From Trichomonas tenax (taxonomy: Eukaryota; Parabasalia; Trichomonadida; Trichomonadidae), in NCBI GenBank assembly GCA_023091735.1, contig JALKBU010000710.1, positions 1-27,139 on the forward strand: a stretch of DNA of 27,139 nt, in the 5' to 3' direction. Of the stretch, positions 1-9,184 are shown one piece after another. Below the pieces are notes generated by a model. It was given only the letters and a program-made list of their open reading frames with translations, did no database searches and was not told the origin of the DNA. The position numbers and the translations under genes are program-made. Each line of letters starts with the position of its first letter. Within the stretch, counting starts at the first letter, position 1.

Positions 1-63
1 AACTTAATCCACAAATGATAAAACATGCCGAAATCTTACTGTGAAAACATCACGAAACATTAA

Positions 64-249
64 ATCCTCTCATTTCTCCAGCCTGGAACGAGCGAAGCGA
101 AGTGGAATGGCTCATTTGTGTGTGTGTTCGTTGACGCCAACCTTCACGATTTAAAATTATTATGTCCTATGTATTTAAGCGCTACCGTTGAATCTGTTGA
201 AGTCGAAGAAGAACCATTAATTTTAAACGACCCTCAACAGCAACGATAA
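64..249 (+). pseudogene. Open-frame relic, C-terminal end of an unknown protein
   Basis: A frame without stop codons runs from 64 to the TAA at 247-249. It contains the heptapeptide GSFVCVF (from 109) and ends in an acidic tail, EVEEEPLILNDPQQQR. The first Met in frame is at 169, too late to include the upstream part. The same nucleotide word at 1488-1509 is read in the same way (GSFVCVF) at the start of the BspA-like fragment, so this frame may once have been translated. I do not recognise the family. It could be the 3' end of a gene truncated by rearrangement, or a chance frame in AT-poor repeat DNA. Confidence 0.3.
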
Positions 250-540
250 ATCAATAACCCCTCCATTTATTTTTCCCGTTAATTTAAAACATGTCCATAT
301 CTGTATTTACGCCTCATTTCTTCATATCATTACCTCCAAACAGCCAATTTCTTTGTCAATGCATCAATTTACCCTCATTTCTTCATATCATTACCTCCAA
401 ACGACCTCAAACCTCAAAGTGCACCGAGTGCACCGAGTAGACGTATCGTGTGCACCGGGTCGTAAATTTCATTTTTGCCTCTAAATCACTGTTTTTCATG
501 TCTTTTCACTCGAATTTTCGTTATTTACTCCCATTTCTTC

Positions 541-940
541 AAGTGCACCGAGTGCACCAGGTGCAGTAAAGAGTTACGGAAAACATTGACAACATGACAT
601 TTTGACAACAAACGGTATAAATGACCGTAAATCCTCAAATTTTCATAATATTAAGCCATTTCTAACTAACCCCTTACGTAAAAAATGACCATTTATAAAC
701 AATGTTGTCAAAATGAATTTTAAGCCCTAAATCCTCAAATTTTGATAATATTAAGCCCAAAAACTCAATTTGACAACATTGTATATTTTACCCCAATTTT
801 TACGTACCCTTTACGTACAAACGACCGTAAAATACCTGTTTTCAGCATGAAATCACTCGTGTTGTCAAAATGTCATGTTGTCACCCTTTTTTTATACTTT
901 TTTTGACCCGGTGCACTCGATGCACTCGGTGCACTTTTTC
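541..940. repeat. Imperfect ~400-bp palindrome with GTGCAC and TTGACAAC arms
   Basis: Three nested pairs of words are arranged symmetrically around about 740. The outer pair is AAGTGCACCGAGTGCACC at 541-558 against CTCGGTGCACTTTTT-type sequence at 905-940. The middle pair is TTGACAACATGACATTTTGA (from 586) against its reverse complement around 861-882. The inner pair is AACAATGTTGTCAAAATGAA (from 699) against the inverted copy around 762-782. A single strand could fold into a long interrupted hairpin. Its function is unknown; similar words recur at 26791-26850. Confidence 0.7.
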
Positions 941-1457
941 AACCCCTTATTTACTCCAGTAAATCCTCAAATTTTGCTTATTTACTCCCGCAAATCCTCA
1001 AATTTTGAAAAGTGACTTATTTTAAAATAAACCGACCCGGTGCACCTGGTGCACTTTTCATTTTTGCCCCTAAATCACTGTTTTCCATTACTTTTCATCA
1101 AATTTTCAACATAAACGACCTCAAAACCCCATTTCCACATTGAAATCAACTAAAAACATTAAATATTACGTAAATTCTTCAGTAAATTCAAATCTTTACG
1201 CATAAAGTAACGATTTCAATCAAATTTTAAGCATTTTCTTCAAAAAGTAACTTTTCGTTATTTTAAGCCATTTCTAAAAATCCTTGTCCTAAAATATTTT
1301 TTACCTGGTATTACCTGGTAATCTGGTTACCTGGTATAATTAAAAAAAATATATATTTTTAAAATTAAACTTAATCCACAAATGATAAAAAACCGTTATA
1401 TAATCAGGTTAAGAAGAATAAGACCGACACACGGAGTGGGTTGGGCTCATTTATCCT

Positions 1458-1491
1458 AGCCCGAAGGCGAGCTTGCTCGCCGGAAAGGGCT
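1458..1491. repeat. GC-rich hairpin
   Basis: A perfect 7-bp stem with a 2-nt loop (GGCGAGC-TT-GCTCGCC, 1466-1481) sits inside an outer AGCCC/GGGCT pair (1458-1462 and 1487-1491). It overlaps the apparent start codon of the BspA-like fragment. Confidence 0.6.
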
Positions 1492-2499
1492 CATTTGTGT
1501 GTGTGTTCGGTGGTTTCTCAGAATGTTCGTCTCTTCGCAACATTGAAGTCAACAAACTTGAGACAATTGGTCAAAGCTGTTTCTTGAACAGCATCAAACT
1601 TAACAATGCTAATATTCGATGTGTGGAAACAATCGGTGACAAAGGATTCAGTGGATGCACATCTCTTTCCAATATCATCTTTGATCAATTGGAAACAATT
1701 GGTATTCAATCATTTTCCGGATGCACTTCACTTGACAACGTTGATATGAACAAATTGACCACATCTGGAAGTCAATCATTTTCTGAATGTACTTCATTAT
1801 CAACTATCAAGATCTCCAATGTTACAAGTCTTGATTCTAAATCATTCTACAACTGCATCAAACTCAATAACATTGAACTTCCAGAATTATATCGCGTTAA
1901 TGAGTATACATTCTCTAACTGCATTGAATTAACAAACATCAATATCAATAAACTCAACTTTATCGATGATAATGCTTTTTATCAATGTAAAAAGTTAATG
2001 TTCTCCCCTAATTTCCCCACAGTTCAATCAATTGGAAATTATGCTTTTCGATACATAAACATAACTTGAGATATTGAAATTCTTGGTGGAATCAAAATCG
2101 GTCAATATTCATTTCATGATTTGCAAATTACAACATTAGTTATAAAGCAAGATCAAACTATTATAGATCAATATGCTTTTGCATTTAACCAGCTTCTTTG
2201 TGTTGTTTGTCTTCCAAGTTGCACTCTTCGAAAAGTGCCCAAGTATCGAAACTTTGAATTTAACAAATACACAAGATCTCAAATTTGCAAGTGCCTCTTT
2301 TTCAGAAATCAAATTATGCGTTTTTTATTATGATGCACAAGATGTTGTCGATTTAAGAGCCAGATCTGTTATATTTGGCATCCAAAAATCAGTATTTGTT
2401 TGCCAAAATTATCCTAAATCAACATTTTGTGATGCTGAAGCACAAAAATCAAATAATCCAATTTTTCATGATCTTGAAGAATGCGTTTATAATTCTTGA
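1473..2499 (+). pseudogene. BspA-like leucine-rich-repeat surface protein, broken
   Basis: The translation shows BspA-type (LRR_5) repeats of about 22-23 residues with the pattern LETIG..xFxxCxSLxxI, for example FSGCTSLSNI and YNCIKLNNIEL. In trichomonads this family is large and often surface-exposed, with proposed roles in adhesion. The gene is damaged. An in-frame TGA lies at 2067-2069, and the same frame then continues with LRR-like sequence (IGQYSFHDLQITTLVI). Around 2215-2235 the homology moves to the +1 frame (CPSIETLNLTN), which runs to the TGA at 2497-2499. No signal peptide, membrane segment or cytoplasmic tail is visible. The first ~12 residues (MLAGKGSFVCVF) come from the adjacent repeat word, so the true 5' end is missing. 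Most likely a 5'-truncated pseudogene. Confidence 0.8.
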
Positions 2500-2913
2500 T
2501 TCATTCTAAATATAGCATTACATCTTTTATTTTTCTTTGTGCTGTCTTCCTCAGATCTATCAATCATCTTGTGGATTAATTCAAAAATTTACTTGACATA
2601 AATTATTTACATGGCAAAACATATTTCCTTGACAGAAATTATTTACATGACAAAAAAGCATTTACTTGGCAAATTCAGATTTACATGGTAAAACATTATT
2701 TATTTGCCAAATTTATAAAAAAATGAAATACGAAACGAAATATTTTTGATTTATGATAAATGTGTATATAGAGATTTCAGATCAATCACAAAATTGTGTT
2801 TCCAAAAACAATGACAAAAATGAAAGTCGTCATGGACACCCACGCACATCCTGGTTTGCAGTTTTGGCCAATCTTGTTTTCAAATTTACCGAGAATTCAA
2901 TTTTTGATCGGCA
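2500..2913. other. Spacer with a degenerate tandem repeat
   Basis: This AT-rich gap separates the BspA fragment from the kinase gene. At 2593-2702 it contains three degenerate copies of a 36-37-nt unit, TTGACA(T/G)AAATTATTTACATGRCAAAA... (starts near 2593, 2629 and 2666). No gene is visible. The words TTGACAT and TTTACATGGCA also occur in the MITE-like elements at 18453-19567. Confidence 0.6.
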
Positions 2914-4341
2914 ATGTCACCTTTCAAAATGTGCGAAGCAGCAATCAACAATCCTTCTAACGAGGAGAACGCCCCTTCGATCGGCGACTTCCTCATCCTC
3001 AACACCATCGGCGTCGGCTCCACCGCCAAAGTCAAACTCGGCAAGAATAAGATCACTGGTGAGAAAGTTGCGATCAAGATCATGAAAAAGAAGCTTTTCG
3101 AACAGAAGCCGGATCTCCAGGTGAAGCTCCAGCGTGAAATCGTCCTCATGAGAATCTTGAAGCATCCGAACTTGCTCAGGTTCATTGATATGCTCGAATC
3201 CGAGAAAAACGTTTACATTATCACAGAACTTGGATCACATGGCGAACTTTTCGACTTCCTTCTCGAGAGAGGACCGCCAGGAGCTGCCTTAACACTCTCT
3301 TTCTTTAGGCAGCTCATCTATGGTCTCGACTTCCTCCACTGCCACGACATTTGCCACCGTGACATCAAGCCGGAGAACATTCTCCTCGATGAGAACAACA
3401 ACGTTAAGATCGCCGACTTTGGATTCGCAAGATTTTTGAAGTCCTCCACTGCAGAGACATCGTGCGGATCTCCACACTACGCTGCGCCGGAAGTCATCAA
3501 GGCTCAGCCTTACGATGGAAAGGCAGCTGACGTATGGAGCTTGGGCGTTGTTTTATATACTTTATTAACAGGCCGCAGACCATTCGAAGACACATCATTG
3601 AAGAATTTGCTCACAAAGATAAAGACTGCCGACTTCAAGATGCCCGATTTCCCACCAGCAATCCAAGATATCATCAGACGCATGCTTACTGTCGATCCTA
3701 CGCAGCGTATCACTATTACAGAGATCAAGCAGCACCCGGCCTTCCGCCTCCTCTTACCTCCAACATACATTGTCCCTGTTCCATTACCTTCTCCGATTAT
3801 CGAAGAGCCAATTGATATCACAAAAGTCGACCCAACACTCATCAGCCTCCTCATTGATGTCGGATTCACTGAGGACGAAGTCAAGGAATCACTCGCAGCC
3901 GAACATCACACTGTTGGAAAGGCATTTCTCATGCTTGTTTCCCATTTCATCAGCTTTGACATGCTCGTTTGGGGTGATCAACCAGGTTTCGCAAGTGCTC
4001 CACTCACAAACGTTCTCAGGAGCGCTGATGGTTTAACATTCGAGAAGGCAAGCAAATTACCGAACCGTGCTGAGTACAAGATAGAAAAGCTCAACTATCC
4101 AATTCCAAAGCTCAACACATCAATCCAAACAACACTCACAAATGCGGGATTTAAGTGGTTCTTCCCCAACGAAATGTTATTCTACGCTAGAAATGTCGAA
4201 AAGAAGCTCGATATTACAATTAAGACAAGATTCACTGGCGAAAATGAAATTCTCGTCACTCTTATTCTTGTCAGCGGTGTTAAGGACGAATTTATGGCTT
4301 TAGGTAAGTCAATCGAGACGGATATCAAGTCAATAGCTTAA
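2914..4341 (+). CDS. CAMK-group serine/threonine protein kinase (KIN1/MARK/BRSK/SNF1-like)
   Basis: A 475-aa protein kinase. The catalytic domain spans about residues 25-278: glycine loop GVGSTAKV (33-40), VAIK lysine K55, helix-C glutamate E75, catalytic HRD (148-150) with IKPEN, DFG (168-170) and activation segment CGSPHYAAPE (184-193). All catalytic residues are present, so it should be active; it would phosphorylate Ser/Thr. The CGSPHYAAPE and LLTGRRPF motifs fit the CAMKL branch (AMPK, MARK, BRSK, KIN1). Residues 306-342 resemble the UBA-like segment that follows the kinase domain in that branch. The C-terminal ~80 residues (KWFFPNEMLFYARN...) could be a divergent KA1-type tail, which I infer only from position. 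The start at 2914 gives five extra residues; Met6 at 2929 is possible. The coding sequence is clearly GC-richer than its flanks. Substrates cannot be predicted. Confidence 0.93.
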   Translation: MSPFKMCEAAINNPSNEENAPSIGDFLILNTIGVGSTAKVKLGKNKITGEKVAIKIMKKKLFEQKPDLQVKLQREIVLMRILKHPNLLRFIDMLESEKNVYIITELGSHGELFDFLLERGPPGAALTLSFFRQLIYGLDFLHCHDICHRDIKPENILLDENNNVKIADFGFARFLKSSTAETSCGSPHYAAPEVIKAQPYDGKAADVWSLGVVLYTLLTGRRPFEDTSLKNLLTKIKTADFKMPDFPPAIQDIIRRMLTVDPTQRITITEIKQHPAFRLLLPPTYIVPVPLPSPIIEEPIDITKVDPTLISLLIDVGFTEDEVKESLAAEHHTVGKAFLMLVSHFISFDMLVWGDQPGFASAPLTNVLRSADGLTFEKASKLPNRAEYKIEKLNYPIPKLNTSIQTTLTNAGFKWFFPNEMLFYARNVEKKLDITIKTRFTGENEILVTLILVSGVKDEFMALGKSIETDIKSIA

Positions 4342-5569
4342 GTGTGCAGTAAATATCAATGATTCTATTACTCATCACTTTGTTTTACAAATCATATAAT
4401 TTTTTTGATTTATTTTTCATTGATTGTTTCATTTCTGTTTAACCATTCGCGTATGATGCCTCAAAATCACATAAATGTTCAAACAAACAGCGATCGAATT
4501 TGAAATCATGAAATTTTGTTTTCTAATAACATGAAATATCGTTTTATAGGCTTTATACTTTCTGAAATTTCAAACTGATTGTGCCAGAATACATTGCCAA
4601 TGCGTTTTCATATCATTTCCGATAACTCGTGGTCGATTAATAAAATTTTTTTTCTTGAACAGTCATAATTACTCAAAATTTTATCATAAATAGACTTTGT
4701 ATAGGTTTATCCTGTATATACCAAGAGATTTCATCAAATGTACAATCGCTCTTTTTAACGTACTTTTTCTATTGTCGCATTTTTTCACAGGAACAAAGAA
4801 AGTTACGTTTTCGCTCACCAACAAAGACAGAATATACAATCTTTTGCCATAGTATTCTTGTTAACATGGACATTGCAAAAGATATGATAATTAATCCAAG
4901 AAGCTTCTTCTTTAGCATAAAATGATCAAATTTATTAAACGATTTCAAAATGCTCGCTAAGCGTGGTTGTTGGTCTCATAGATGAATAGAAAATCATCTA
5001 ATGCTTAATAAAGAGTCTTTTAGGGTATTACGAAATTTCATAATTTCACCATATACCGGAAAAGTCTTTATATTCAAATATATGCATATGTAGCCCGAGT
5101 GCAGGCGTTTGTTGGCTTTGCATAGATTTTCTCACGCTAGTTTTCGTGATACGATTTCGTTTCCATTACCTATAAGAAATTTCTATGAACTCTACATTTC
5201 AATCCAACAACAAGCGAAATGGAAATCATATTTGTAACATACCACTGACTTTACCGCTCACTCCGATTTATTCAAAATTAATTTCGAATAAAAAGTCCTT
5301 TTCCTGCTTTTTCAATGAATGCCTCACTGACTAGGATATAACCGTTCTACTACTTTTTTCACTTTCCATGCAATTTTCGAATTTTTATATCATCAAAAAA
5401 ATCCAGAAATTATATTATTTTTGTAGCAATACATTCACAAAGAAAAGTATATTATTCCCTATTTATTATTTTCTAATTATACTTTGTTTTTCGGAATGAA
5501 ATTATGAAATAAAAAATAAAAATAGGAAGGATGCTAAAATGGTCACTTTTTGTGCCAAAAACACCTTTT

Positions 5570-5640
5570 CAGCTCCTCGCGCCGAGCGACAGCGAGGCGC
5601 TCGGACTTTTGGGAGCGGCGTAGCCCCTCCCAAACCCTCC
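5570..5640. repeat. GC-rich island with two hairpins
   Basis: In an otherwise very AT-rich spacer, this ~70-nt patch is mostly G and C. It contains a 7-bp stem, CCGAGCG (5582-5588) with CGCTCGG (5598-5604), and a second GGGAG/CTCCC stem (5611-5615 and 5627-5631). No coding frame is evident. Its composition suggests inserted DNA; a related GCGAAGCG-type word occurs near 90-100. Confidence 0.55.
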
Positions 5641-5774
5641 CCAATATGTTAAAAATAGTAAAATTAAATTTATAAATTAAAAATTAATCGTATTTAATAT
5701 AGCGTGCGCGCATGCGATTAAAGTATCTTGGTTTTTTGTTGCCTTCAAACGTGGTGTTTTACGGGAGAAAAAAG

Positions 5775-5922
5775 AATCTGTGAAATTTTCAAGTGTTTTA
5801 ACATGAGCTTTTCACGTTTCAGCACAGAGGCCTCGAAAAAGCTTATTGAGGAGCCTCTGTTGGTGGACTCTGGTGGGCTTTGATGACCCAACCAAGATGT
5901 GAAATAAAGGTTGTCACTTTTT
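5775..5922 (+). ncRNA. Possible structured RNA (hairpin cluster ending in T5)
   Basis: Three potential hairpins follow one another. GTGAAA/TTTCAC is a weak stem around 5780-5815. ACAGAGGC (5824-5831) pairs with GCCTCTGT (5853-5860), with an extra CTC/GAG step inside. TGGTGGG (5871-5877) pairs with CCCAACCA (5887-5894) with one bulge. A run of five T (5917-5921) follows, which could serve as an RNA polymerase III terminator. I compared it by eye with U1, U2, U4, U5, U6, SRP and RNase P signature motifs and found no convincing match. A degenerate palindromic transposon is an equally good explanation. Confidence 0.25.
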
Positions 5923-5974
5923 ATAACTAAAATATGATTGCTTATCCAATTCTCTATATATTGTTGTTCTATTA

Positions 5975-6158
5975 GATTCGTTATGCATGTTCAAAATATT
6001 TTCTCATAGAATATGTTCTTAAGTGTGTATAGATTGACTGCACGCAGACGGTTTTGCAGAACTGAAAATTGAATGGATAGCCGTTTTACGTACAGTTAAT
6101 TTATATGCTCGTAAGAAAATATTCTATGAGAAAATATTTTGAACTCTCATAACGAATC
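5975..6158. mobile_element. 184-bp MITE-like inverted-repeat element
   Basis: The 47-nt left arm (5975-6021, GATTCGTTATGCATGTTCAA...) is matched by an inverted 47-nt right arm (6112-6158) with only a few mismatches. The interior is also partly self-complementary (GACTGCACGCAGACGG against CCGTTTTACGTACAGTT). There is no ORF. I could not identify a target-site duplication. Likely a non-autonomous miniature element or hairpin. Confidence 0.65.
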
Positions 6159-6844
6159 AATTTAAACATATTATGTCCATTGTAGTTTGGATATCAACAT
6201 ATCAAAACTAAAATCTGACATACATATATATCAATAAATAAAAAAATATTCGACGATTAAAATGTAAACTCAGAAACAGTTATTTTCAAAATGTTGCACA
6301 TTATGATTGCATTCGATTCAGAATCAATAATAGAAGTTATCAACTCATTTAGATTCGTCAAAACTTTGATTTTTGAATCAAAAAAGCATTTTTTTTATTT
6401 TTTGCATATGCATTTGCGTATAAGCCTGTTTACCGCATTGGAATTTTGCGTATCCTTTGAAAATTATTTCATCTCAATTTTTCTCAGAATCTCCTGTGGA
6501 GATTTTCTAGATATTTCGTATATATAATGTACATACTATTATTAATCAAATGACTATATTTTTATTCAAAAATAAAATTTACTGTACGTTAAGCTGCCCG
6601 TCATTACATTTACTTCATCAAAATGTGACCTTTTCGCGATAAATGGCTTTATCATCTCTTTCTATGGCTGTGGCTTGAAGGAAAACGGAATTACAAAAAT
6701 TCCAACACAAATGTGACAAATAAAAATATAAAGTCTTGACTTTCTCTAAATTTGGAGTTTCCATCTTCTCTAAGAGCTAACAAACTAAAGATAAATTAAA
6801 TTTACAAAAATATAAAATCTATAAAAACTATTTTTTTTTTTTAA

Positions 6845-9184
6845 ATGGAAGCAAATCTTGAAGTAAATGCGCATTCAAAATCAACACACATGCGACGCGT
6901 CAAGCGCAAGAAGTCCATTATTATATCGCCGGAGCTAACAAATTACGTAATTAATTTAACTGATTTTACAATGGAGAAGAAAATCGGCGCTGGCACGTTT
7001 GGCGAAGTTTGGAAGTGCAAGAGCAAAGATGGAAAAGGTACTGCGGCGATCAAAATCCTATTTAATGAAGAGCTTTCAAAAGCAGAATTGAAACATTTCT
7101 TGATGGAAGTAGAAATCCTCGTTAGGTGCCAGTCGAGGTTCGTCATTCCTTTCATTGGATTTACAAACACGTATCCGTACTCTGTCGCAACGAGACTCGC
7201 GACAAATGGAAATCTTTCGGATTTCATCTCGATTATGAGAGAACAGAAGAAATATCCGTCTACAATCTTCATGCGTGTCGCTATTGGCATAGCAGTAGGT
7301 ATGCAATACCTTCACAATCTTTCTATTATTCACAGAGATCTCAAACCGTCAAATATATTGCTGAACAAGAACTATTTGCCTCTTATCTGCGACTTTGGCG
7401 TTTCAAGGAACTCTCTTTCAGTTGTAATGACAAAATGCACCGGAACTCCTCAATGGATGGCCCCTGAGGTCGTAGGAGGCGGCGAATACTCTCTTTCCGC
7501 GGACGTTTTCTCTTACGGCATGATTTTGTATGAGATGACGACGCTTACAAAACCTTTCGACGGTTTACAAGTTTCCACAATATTGAGAGAAGTTCTCAAA
7601 GGAATGAGACCACAGCTGCCAACAAACATTCATCCTGGAATGAGAGATCTCATTTTGCGATGCTGGGAGAATAATCCACAAGCGAGACCAACATTTCGAG
7701 AAATCATCAACATTCTCTGCGAATTCAAGGCCGTTTTCCCTGGGTATAATGAAGCCAAAGTCAAAGACTTCATTTCCACACTCCCATCAGTCAGAATTAT
7801 GAGAGCAGACGATTCTGATGAAGAAAGTCGAGTTTGCGAACAGTCAGAAAGCAACATTGGCAGTGATGATGCTGAATACAACTTTGAAAATTGTATTGCA
7901 CATCCGAGATACATTAAAAATCAAACTGTTTCTCTCTTCTACACAGATGCCACAAAACAGCTTCAGACAGCACCATCTGACGAGAAAACATCTAAGATTG
8001 TTACAATCATCAACCAGTCTCTCATCGATCAAAAGAATGTTGATCAAATTCTCGCTTCAGGCATTTACAAGTATCTTCCGATCAATTACTTCCATGAGAA
8101 GAGTATCAAAGTTCTCCAGAAGCTCGTTGCCTTCACAGATGACAACTACGATCGCGAAATTCGGGATATTCTCAGCAATATGTTAGCAAAGTATCCAACA
8201 GACGTCATCAGCATTCTTTTCAAGATTGCAAAGCGTTCCAGAGCATCGCCAGCTCTCAAACTTCTTGTTACTGATTGGAGAAAGTTAATTTATGATAACA
8301 CGAAAGAGAAATATTTCGAACTCCTTCTCGCCATCTTGGATGAGTCTTCTCACTGGGATGAACGTGTTCGCGGCATGTTTGAGGATATGTTAAGCGATTC
8401 AGAAGATTATACAGTGATTTCATCGTGTTATGAAGGTTTGATCTTAATCAAGCAATTCGATGTCGAACTGCACTTGAGGCAGCTTCTCAAACACCTGTCT
8501 ACTGATGAAACAGTTGAATCAACGCTTAGATACTTAAGAAACGCTGAAAACTTCCCAATCAACTCAAAGATCATTTACGCTATTCTTAAGGCATCAAGGA
8601 TCTACAAGATAGCGAACAAAATCTTGATTTCATTGCTCGATGATTCATATGTTGCGAAATACTTCACAGAGAACCCAGATTGGATTGAATTCGAGCTCCC
8701 AAACCAAGAATCAACAGCCAAGTTAATGAAGAAATTTGCTGAAGTCAGTCCCGAGAAGTCTTTAACGCTTCCATATTTGCCAACATTCCTTGAGAGCATT
8801 TCTGAGGCATTCCCATCCCTTTGCATCCAAATCATCTCCTCGTTGAAGATTAACGATGAATATCAAGAAATGTTCAAGAAATCTAAGATTACAGCAAATT
8901 GTGTCATCAAAGACGAAAACAACGAAGAAGTTCTCACATTTGTCGCGAAATTCCCGAATATCATGAGTCAGCGCTTCGAATTCGCAGTTCCAAAACTTTT
9001 GCAATTATTAAAGGCAGAACCAACGCAGCTTCAAGCAATCAAAGCACTCAAAGCAGTCTACACAGCTGACAAGACAATCGCGAAGGTCCTTTCAAGGCAA
9101 AGAATCGCTGAAGTCACAAAGGAATTGATCAAGACAAGCTCAGTCAACCAGGAACAGTTAAAGTCCCTCCAAGCTGTATTTTAA
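6845..9184 (+). CDS. TKL-group protein kinase with long helical C-terminal region
   Basis: A 779-aa protein. The kinase domain spans about residues 41-293: GAGTFGEV loop (48-55), AAIK lysine K70, helix-C glutamate E88, HRD (163-165) with LKPSN, DFG (183-185), TGTPQWMAPE (199-208), and the TKL-like end CWENNPQARPTF. All catalytic residues are intact. LKPSN and WMAPEV place it in the tyrosine-kinase-like group, a kinase class that is expanded in trichomonads. Residues ~318-345 are acidic and probably disordered (DDSDEES...). From ~360 to the end the chain is predicted by eye to be mostly amphipathic helices, consistent with ARM/HEAT-like repeats; I cannot identify a named family. The basic N-terminus (RRVKRKK, 17-23) could be a localisation or membrane-contact signal. 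The start follows a poly-T tract directly. UAAA words lie just after the stop, as is usual for trichomonad polyadenylation. Confidence 0.93.
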   Translation: MEANLEVNAHSKSTHMRRVKRKKSIIISPELTNYVINLTDFTMEKKIGAGTFGEVWKCKSKDGKGTAAIKILFNEELSKAELKHFLMEVEILVRCQSRFVIPFIGFTNTYPYSVATRLATNGNLSDFISIMREQKKYPSTIFMRVAIGIAVGMQYLHNLSIIHRDLKPSNILLNKNYLPLICDFGVSRNSLSVVMTKCTGTPQWMAPEVVGGGEYSLSADVFSYGMILYEMTTLTKPFDGLQVSTILREVLKGMRPQLPTNIHPGMRDLILRCWENNPQARPTFREIINILCEFKAVFPGYNEAKVKDFISTLPSVRIMRADDSDEESRVCEQSESNIGSDDAEYNFENCIAHPRYIKNQTVSLFYTDATKQLQTAPSDEKTSKIVTIINQSLIDQKNVDQILASGIYKYLPINYFHEKSIKVLQKLVAFTDDNYDREIRDILSNMLAKYPTDVISILFKIAKRSRASPALKLLVTDWRKLIYDNTKEKYFELLLAILDESSHWDERVRGMFEDMLSDSEDYTVISSCYEGLILIKQFDVELHLRQLLKHLSTDETVESTLRYLRNAENFPINSKIIYAILKASRIYKIANKILISLLDDSYVAKYFTENPDWIEFELPNQESTAKLMKKFAEVSPEKSLTLPYLPTFLESISEAFPSLCIQIISSLKINDEYQEMFKKSKITANCVIKDENNEEVLTFVAKFPNIMSQRFEFAVPKLLQLLKAEPTQLQAIKALKAVYTADKTIAKVLSRQRIAEVTKELIKTSSVNQEQLKSLQAVF

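Larger units (their letters stand above)
1..1509. repeat. Composite repeat block at the left edge
   Basis: This block is built from repeated words. A 23-nt word occurs at 1-23 and again at 1368-1390. A 22-nt word (GGCTCATTTGTG...) occurs at 109-130 and 1488-1509. A 30-nt direct repeat (CCTCATTTCTTCATATCATT...) occurs at 312-341 and 373-402. A 29-nt word (AAATCCTCAAATTTTNATAA...) occurs at 629-657 and 729-757, with shorter versions at 961 and 992. GTGCAC hexamers recur between 419 and 1054 in CCGAGTGCACC-like contexts. I see no intact gene here. The family is unidentified; it looks like transposon or virus-element debris. Confidence 0.8.
4342..6844. other. 2.5-kb spacer without an identified protein gene
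   Basis: This AT-rich stretch between two kinase genes holds the GC-rich hairpins near 5570-5640, the hairpin cluster at 5775-5922 and the inverted-repeat element at 5975-6158, listed separately. The rest is low-complexity AT-rich DNA. The last ~300 bp must contain the promoter of the downstream TKL kinase, but I recognise no clear Inr there. A poly-T run (about 6828-6841) lies immediately before its ATG. Confidence 0.6.

Noticed and set aside
2067..2069. TGA read as a sense codon in the BspA fragment
   Set aside because: Intact genes in the window contain no internal TGA, and the myb, transporter and kinase genes use standard stops.
2753..3085. 110-codon plus-strand frame overlapping the start of the CAMK kinase
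   Set aside because: Its Ser/Pro/Arg-rich end is the out-of-frame shadow of the kinase N-terminus.
5824..5860. ACAGAG word suggesting U6 snRNA
   Set aside because: The rest of U6 (AGC triad spacing and flanking conserved blocks) is absent, and the word is part of a simple hairpin.
6291..6527. 78-codon open frame on the plus strand
   Set aside because: Phe/Ile-rich translation reflects AT-rich DNA; no motif and no support for expression.
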